NCBI GenBank assembly: GCA_937922775.1 | Contig: CALAKE010000307.1 | Coordinates: 1-10,742, forward strand | DNA: 10,742 nucleotides | Reading direction: 5' to 3' | Source of the DNA: an uncultured bacterium | GTDB taxonomy: Bacteria > Acidobacteriota > UBA890 | In this document: positions 6,245 to 10,742 of the stretch, piece after piece | Numbering within the stretch: the first letter of the stretch is position 1 | Layout of the letters: every line of letters begins with the position of its first letter | The notes under the pieces: model-generated | Told to the model about the DNA's origin: nothing | The model's database searches: none | What the model saw: the letters and a program-made list of their open reading frames with translations, nothing else | Position numbers and translations under genes: made by a program

Positions 6245-6306
6245 GGGTCTACGGACGCCTTACCGCGGCGGGATGAATGGATATGAAGCGGGGCGGAAGA
6301 TTCGGG

Positions 6307-6561
6307 CTAGCGGGGTTGTATGGAGATGAACTTGCCGCGGCCACCTTTGTCTTCAAAGGTAACCACACCATCGATCTTCGCGAACAACGTATCGTCACGA
6401 CCGATACCGACGTTGACGCCGGGCTTGAATCGCGTGCCACGCTGCCGCACGAGGATCGAGCCACCGGTAACGAACTGACCGCCGAAGCGCTTGACTCCCA
6501 AGCGCTGGGCGTTGCTGTCGCGACCGTTACGGCTGCTCCCCTGGCCTTTCTTGTGTGCCAT
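6307..6561 (-). CDS. rpmA: 50S ribosomal protein L27
   Basis: L27 sits near the peptidyl transferase centre, with its N-terminal tail reaching toward the tRNA ends. The 84-residue product is of normal length and begins MAHKKGQGSSRNGRDS, the standard non-Firmicutes N-terminus without a cleavable leader. It continues with KRFGGQFVTGGSILVRQRGT and ends in GRGKFISIQPR. The start at 6561 is fixed by the conserved N-terminus. It lies 32 bases after rplU and before obg, so one transcript is expected. The ribosome site is weak (a purine stretch AGAAGAGACGAGA). Confidence 0.98.
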   Translation of the reverse strand: MAHKKGQGSSRNGRDSNAQRLGVKRFGGQFVTGGSILVRQRGTRFKPGVNVGIGRDDTLFAKIDGVVTFEDKGGRGKFISIQPR

Positions 6562-6593
6562 TGTCTCGTCTCTTCTGAAGTCCGGTGAGCGAT

Positions 6594-6917
6594 CTACTTG
6601 GCTCCGGGCGCAATGATCTCGTCGATTTGAAGGGCCGTGAAATTCTGGCGATGGCCAATCTTGCGGCGATAACCCTTGCGCCGCTTCTTCTTGAAAGCCA
6701 CAACCTTCGGACCGCGACCTTCCTCGACTACGGTGGCCCGGACCGTGGCACCCTCGACGTTGGGGCGGCCGACGAATACATTCGTGCCGTCCGCGATCAA
6801 ATGCACAGCATCGATAGCCACCTGGTCCCCGACGTTTTCCTCGAGGCTCTCGACACGGACTACGTCGCCTTGGCTGACGCGATACTGCTTTCCACCTGTT
6901 TCAATGACTGCGAACAT
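6594..6917 (-). CDS. rplU: 50S ribosomal protein L21
   Basis: L21 binds 23S rRNA and contacts L20 in the 50S subunit. The 107-residue product has the full family pattern: MFAVIETGGKQYRVSQGD at the start, an internal beta-barrel, then the basic segment FKKKRRKGYRRKIGHRQ and a closing LQIDEI. It is first in the ribosomal part of the cluster, with a sigma70-like promoter 44 bases before the ATG. No clear Shine-Dalgarno sequence precedes the ATG (ACGGTAAAATCCG). Confidence 0.98.
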   Translation of the reverse strand: MFAVIETGGKQYRVSQGDVVRVESLEENVGDQVAIDAVHLIADGTNVFVGRPNVEGATVRATVVEEGRGPKVVAFKKKRRKGYRRKIGHRQNFTALQIDEIIAPGAK

Positions 6918-6960
6918 CGGATTTTACCGTGGGTTTGGGCTGCGGGAATGTAACCGGCAT

Positions 6961-6990
6961 ATTCTACGGGCGATCGACCCCCTGCCGCAA
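6961..6990 (-). promoter_or_regulatory. Sigma70-like promoter for the rplU-rpmA-obg cluster
   Basis: On the minus strand a -35 box TTGCGG (6985-6990) and a -10 box TAGAAT (6961-6966) are separated by 18 bases. The -10 box matches five of six consensus positions. It lies 44 bases before the rplU start, in the only gap of the region large enough for a leader. Confidence 0.6.
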
Positions 6991-7044
6991 GCCAGCTGCG
7001 AAGCCAGGCGCTGGGTTTCGGCGGCGATCACCCCGGCAGCCGGA

Positions 7045-7059
7045 GGCGCGAATTGCGCC
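7045..7059 (-). other. Perfect small hairpin after the coiled-coil gene
   Basis: GGCGC and GCGCC pair perfectly around a 5-base loop, five bases beyond the stop of the gene at 7065. On the minus strand it is followed by TCCGG rather than a T-tract, so it is at best a weak or factor-aided terminator between the coiled-coil gene and the rplU promoter. Confidence 0.35.
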
Positions 7060-7064
7060 GATTT

Positions 7065-7724
7065 TCAAAATTCCAGGTGTCCTCCAGGATTTGGATCGTC
7101 CTGCGGGGCGCCGGCCTTTCGCCCGTCGCCGAGAGCCAAGCGTTCCAGAGCATTCTCTCTCTCGGCCAGCATGTCGACCCGGCGCGTCACCTCATTGATG
7201 CGATCCTTGACTCTGTCGAGCTCCAGGTTGAGGTTGGTGAGCTCGTACACGAGGTTGTGCAGTAGGTGAAGGTCTCTCTCGTGCCAGCGATCGAGCTGGC
7301 CGGTCACCTCCGAAAGCCAGGCTCCCTGCTCGTTGGTCGCATCGATCATCGAGGAAAGGACCGGCTCGAGGTTCAAGGTGCTCCGGTAGAAGGGCCGCAT
7401 GAGGCGCCGTAGGAGCCCGAGCACACGCCCGCGCGCCCCGGTGCTCCCCGTGGCATAGAGAGAAACTGTGGGCGACTCATCCACTCCCGGAGGTGGGGAG
7501 ACTCTAGGAAGATGGCTGCGCACCTCTGCCATCTGCTCCAGCCAACCCCGCGGCAAGTCAGCGCGGCGCGGGCGCGGCTCTACCTGCATCGACCGCAGCT
7601 CCTGCAGCTCTTCGTCGGAAAAGCGGACACCCCGCTTGGCCTCAATGGCCTCGCGTATGCGTTCCTCGAGAGCCTCGAGGTCGATCGACGGATCATCAAT
7701 CTCGAACTTTTTCCCTTTTTCCAT
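7065..7724 (-). CDS. Small coiled-coil protein, unknown function
   Basis: The 219-residue product has no signal peptide and no membrane helix, so it is likely cytoplasmic. Residues about 14-31 form a charged helix (IDLEALEERIREAIEAKR). Residues 46-100 are Pro-rich and probably disordered. A basic helical segment follows (RVLGLLRRLMRPFYR, 101-114), then a long helical region ending in a clear coiled coil at about 155-197 (NLVYELTNLNLELDRVKD). The pattern of an IDxEALxxRIRE opening, a basic helix and a coiled coil recalls the N-terminal regions of some bacterial surface-polysaccharide glycosyltransferases and methyltransferases, here without a catalytic domain. That likeness is from memory and is inference only. 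It is 128 bases after the large peptidase-barrel gene and in the same direction. The ribosome site is weak. Confidence 0.75.
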   Translation of the reverse strand: MEKGKKFEIDDPSIDLEALEERIREAIEAKRGVRFSDEELQELRSMQVEPRPRRADLPRGWLEQMAEVRSHLPRVSPPPGVDESPTVSLYATGSTGARGRVLGLLRRLMRPFYRSTLNLEPVLSSMIDATNEQGAWLSEVTGQLDRWHERDLHLLHNLVYELTNLNLELDRVKDRINEVTRRVDMLAERENALERLALGDGRKAGAPQDDPNPGGHLEF

Positions 7725-7819
7725 CGTCTCGAGCTTTTTCGCCTTCGTGCAACCTACTTCAGCGTCCAGCCATCCACCGCACTAGGCTACAGCTCCTTGT
7801 TTCATCCAAACCAGCTCGC

Positions 7820-7836
7820 CGGCCGACGCGCGGCCG
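7820..7836 (-). terminator. GC-rich hairpin after the peptidase-barrel gene
   Basis: CGGCCG at 7820-7825 and CGGCCG at 7831-7836 pair perfectly around a 5-base loop, 17 bases past the stop of the gene at 7853. The minus-strand sequence after it has only a short TTT about ten bases on, so it is not a classic intrinsic terminator. It may stabilise the 3' end. Confidence 0.3.
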
Positions 7837-7852
7837 CCGGGAGGCAGGCGGG

Positions 7853-10742
7853 CTAGAAGGTCGGACCGATGTAGAAGTCGAACTTCAGGCCATCGATGAA
7901 GCTGTTGAAGTCGGTTTTCTGCGACAGGTAGAAGTTCAGTGGCAAGCCGAAGAAGTCGAAGTAGACGCCTCCACCAAAGGCACCCACGGCATCCTTGAGG
8001 CCGCCGTCTTGCCAGAAGGTGAAATCCTCCTGGATGTTGAACCAGGATGCCCCGACGTCGAGGAATACCAGGCCGCGGATATTCGAGATCGCCATGTCGC
8101 CGCCACGTACCTCGTCGATGAACGGGAAGCGGAACTCGAAGTTCGTGAACCAGGCCTTGTTTCCCGCGAACTCGAGCCAGTAGTAACCACGGAGCTGATT
8201 CAGCCCACCCATGAAGAATACGCTCGGGTCCTCGCCCCAGCTGCTGGCGGCCCAAAGCCGGATGGCGAAGATGTTGCGCTCCGTGACCTGGATGTATTCG
8301 CGGTAGTCAACTTGCACATCGTTGAATTGCAGGTGTTCACCGAACCCCGGGGACGCCCTGTAGCCAATACGAATGCGCCGACCAGCGAAAGGCCCGAACT
8401 CACGGAATCTCGCCTTGTCGAGAACCAGAGCGACTCCAAGGGGGACGTAGGTCCCGCTCGGGAAGGCGATGCCGAACACGTACTGCCCCCCCGTGGTTTG
8501 GAACGCGCCACCACCCTGGTAGTACTGATCGTAGAAGCCCGCGGAAAGCTCGAACCTGACATCCTGGCTGAGCGGATAGGAGGCAAAGACCTCACCGCCG
8601 TCGAGCGAGAAATAGACGTCGGATTGGATCTCACCTGCGCCCGGGTTGAGCGGATTGCCGATGAATGCGAAATAGTAGAGCCTCTGGCTCGTACCGGAAA
8701 CGCCCCAGTTCAACCGATGCCTCATGTTGTAGTAGGCGCCCCCGAGGTTGCGCTGGCTACGGTAGGAGCCGAAGTAGCCCATGATGCGGTGGTTGCCTAG
8801 AAGGTCGGAAACCTCGATTCCGATATTCGCCAAGACGCTATTGCCGGGGCCCGACGCATAGCCACCGGCGAGAGCGATGTTGGAGATGTGCCACCCCTTC
8901 GACGGCGACTGGCTGATGTTGCTCTGGTCGAGCTCGACCGTCATGGCGTCCGCCATCTCTTGCTCGATCTCGGCAACTCGCTCGTCGCTCAGGGCGTCAT
9001 CAGTGGCAAGGAACGTCTCCTCGATCGACTCGTTCAGGTCCATGGTGTAGAGCTCGTAGCTTCCGTCACCATAGCCGCTGAACATGAGCTGATTCCCGGG
9101 GATCTGCAGAGGGAAGAACGCACCGTGCAGCATGTCGGTGTAGCGATTGACCGCGCCGTTCTGCAGATCCATCGAGTAGATGTTGAACACGCCGCCCCTG
9201 TCGGATGCGTAGTACAGCGTCGACCCGTCAGCCGAGAATGAGGGCTGCTTCTCATCGTACTGGCCGTAGGTGAGCTGAATGCGGTCCTGTGGCCGCGTCA
9301 GGTCGACCATGAAGAGCTTCTTGTGCCCGAGAATGTGTGAGACGAAGACTACGCTGCGCCCGTCCGGGGACCAGACGGGAGCGTAGTCGTAGACCTCATC
9401 CTGGGTGACGTTCAGAAGGCTGTCGTCGTCCGGATCCCAAATGTAGATGTCGCGAATGCCGTCCCGGTGGGCCGCGAACACCAACCTTCCGTCCGGCCCG
9501 ACGTCAGGTGACATGCCCTGGTCGAGGTTCTCTAGCTTCCTCTTGTAGGCAACGTCGCCGGTAGTGGAGTCGAGCACGAACAGGGTCCGTGTCGGCCCGG
9601 TTCTACCGAAGAAAGCAACATACTGGCCGTCATCAGACCAGGTCACGTCTCTTCCCGACTTGGTGCCAACGGTCAGCCCCTGGCCGATGATGTACTCATA
9701 GCCCTTACCACCGCCGGTCAGGTTCTTGATCAGCTCACCCGTCTGGGCATCGAACGTCATGATGTCGAGCGTCAGCTTCTTACGATCAACCGAAATGGCC
9801 GCGATCTTCGAGCCGTCCGGCGACAGGGCCGGCGAGAACGCCAAGGGTCGATCGATTTCGTCGAACCTGCCGAAGACGTTGAGGCCGAAATCATCGGCTT
9901 CGTCACGCTGGAGAACGTTGGGCAGGTATCGATCGCGCAGCCAGTCGCGGAACTGATCGTCGAATTCCGACATCGTCAGATTGAAGGCGCGCTCGACATC
10001 GCGTTCGATGTCCTGGCCGAGGTCTCGCCGGACCTCACCCAGGAAGATACGAACTCCCTCGATACCGAACTGGTCAGCGATGAACTGCCACACGACCTGT
10101 CCGAGCACGTAGTCGACGAAGAAGCCGCGGTTGTACGACATCTGAACCAAGGTCGGGATGCTGTCGGCGAGCACGATGTCGCGCAGCATCATCTCGTCGA
10201 GGGTCGTGAGGTCGTCGGCCATGAACTCGGCGAAGCCTTCCATGACCCAGCCCGGAGGGGCCATGCGCAAGGCGCGACCAACTTGGCCCCCGTAGAAATA
10301 GTCGTACTCGAAGATGTGGGTGATCTCGTGAGTAAGCAGCTTGAGCAGCTCGTCTGGAGGATCGTCAACGGGTAGGACCAAACGATTGACCGTCGGCTCT
10401 GCGAACGCGGCCACGCCTTCGGGCAGATACTGCGGGATGATGTGCTGCTGCTGAAACTCGGAGTGTGTCTGGTAGAAGATGATTGGCGTGCGCTTCGACA
10501 GATCGTGGCCCATGATGCTGGACACCCGCTCGTAGGCCGCCTCGGAAAAGGCTACGACCTCATCGAGCTGGGCCTCTTCTTCGGGATAGTAGTAGACGTC
10601 GAAGTGCGGGCCCTTGTAGACCCAGAAATCGAAGCTATCGTAGGTGACCTTGGTCTGGCCGAATTGAGTCCCGTACGGGGTGTTGCGGATTTGCGCTTCC
10701 TGGTCGGCACTGAACTTCGTCTCGGGCTTTTCAGTCGGTATC
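7853..10742 (-). CDS. Peptidase MA-like, TolB-like propeller and Omp85/D15-like barrel fusion (5' end beyond window)
   Basis: The frame is open to the right edge: 962 residues are visible and the N-terminus, including any signal peptide, is missing. The GTG at 10525 is internal, since the sequence before it continues in the same style (HFDVYYYPEEEAQLDEVV). Three parts follow. First, a gluzincin-like peptidase domain has HEITH at 10330-10316 and, 25 residues later, the Glu of WVMEGFAEF as the likely third zinc ligand. Second, a propeller (about 9853-9026) has repeated PD40/TolB-type blades such as APVWSPDGRSVVFVS and PSFSADGSTLYYASDRGG. Third, a barrel (about 8884-7856) has GGLNQLRGYYW at 8209-8183, like the GGxxxxRGY motif of BamA and TamA, and ends FYIGPTF with the C-terminal Phe recognised by the BAM complex. 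It probably sits in the outer membrane with the peptidase and propeller in the periplasm or outside. Proteins with such parts are often labelled Tol-like biopolymer transport proteins, which may mislead. Substrate unknown. Confidence 0.88.
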   Translation of the reverse strand, partial: IPTEKPETKFSADQEAQIRNTPYGTQFGQTKVTYDSFDFWVYKGPHFDVYYYPEEEAQLDEVVAFSEAAYERVSSIMGHDLSKRTPIIFYQTHSEFQQQHIIPQYLPEGVAAFAEPTVNRLVLPVDDPPDELLKLLTHEITHIFEYDYFYGGQVGRALRMAPPGWVMEGFAEFMADDLTTLDEMMLRDIVLADSIPTLVQMSYNRGFFVDYVLGQVVWQFIADQFGIEGVRIFLGEVRRDLGQDIERDVERAFNLTMSEFDDQFRDWLRDRYLPNVLQRDEADDFGLNVFGRFDEIDRPLAFSPALSPDGSKIAAISVDRKKLTLDIMTFDAQTGELIKNLTGGGKGYEYIIGQGLTVGTKSGRDVTWSDDGQYVAFFGRTGPTRTLFVLDSTTGDVAYKRKLENLDQGMSPDVGPDGRLVFAAHRDGIRDIYIWDPDDDSLLNVTQDEVYDYAPVWSPDGRSVVFVSHILGHKKLFMVDLTRPQDRIQLTYGQYDEKQPSFSADGSTLYYASDRGGVFNIYSMDLQNGAVNRYTDMLHGAFFPLQIPGNQLMFSGYGDGSYELYTMDLNESIEETFLATDDALSDERVAEIEQEMADAMTVELDQSNISQSPSKGWHISNIALAGGYASGPGNSVLANIGIEVSDLLGNHRIMGYFGSYRSQRNLGGAYYNMRHRLNWGVSGTSQRLYYFAFIGNPLNPGAGEIQSDVYFSLDGGEVFASYPLSQDVRFELSAGFYDQYYQGGGAFQTTGGQYVFGIAFPSGTYVPLGVALVLDKARFREFGPFAGRRIRIGYRASPGFGEHLQFNDVQVDYREYIQVTERNIFAIRLWAASSWGEDPSVFFMGGLNQLRGYYWLEFAGNKAWFTNFEFRFPFIDEVRGGDMAISNIRGLVFLDVGASWFNIQEDFTFWQDGGLKDAVGAFGGGVYFDFFGLPLNFYLSQKTDFNSFIDGLKFDFYIGPTF

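Noticed and set aside
8009..8800. A 263-codon plus-strand frame opposite the barrel domain
   Set aside because: It is antisense to the D15-like barrel and its translation has no recognisable fold; a codon-bias shadow is the simplest reading.

Overview
The window (about 10.7 kb, GC-rich) comes from the chromosome of a diderm (Gram-negative type) bacterium. Two encoded proteins look like outer-membrane beta-barrels, and a LapB-type lipopolysaccharide-control protein is present. The phylum cannot be fixed from this sequence. The combination of a metallopeptidase, beta-propeller and Omp85-like barrel in one protein with a LapA-LapB fusion would fit a deeply branching lineage, for example Acidobacteriota or a former deltaproteobacterial group, but that is inference.

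Left part (1-1464): a repeat-rich, mostly non-coding stretch carrying one plus-strand gene (473-1240) for a secreted, probably outer-membrane beta-barrel protein. The gene is bracketed by two inverted copies of a repeat of about 117 bp (74-190 and 1341-1457, 104 of 117 positions identical). Two further partial copies lie upstream of the gene (269-318 and 324-353).

Centre (1465-6917, all minus strand): a housekeeping cluster read in the order rplU (L21), rpmA (L27), obg, nadD, rsfS, rlmH, a DksA/TraR-type zinc-finger gene, and a lapA-lapB fusion. Most of these act on the large ribosomal subunit: two 50S proteins, a 50S-assembly GTPase, a 50S silencing factor and a 23S rRNA methyltransferase. 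nadD makes NAD. The last two genes would link growth-rate (ppGpp-type) control and envelope lipid control to the same transcription direction. nadD and rsfS overlap, with a TTG start for rsfS. A sigma70-like promoter is visible upstream of rplU.

Right part (7065-10742, minus strand): a small coiled-coil protein of unknown function, preceded by a very large gene that runs off the right edge. Its product has an HExxH metallopeptidase-like domain, a TolB-like propeller and a C-terminal Omp85/D15-like barrel ending in Phe. No tRNA, rRNA, CRISPR array or transposase gene was seen.
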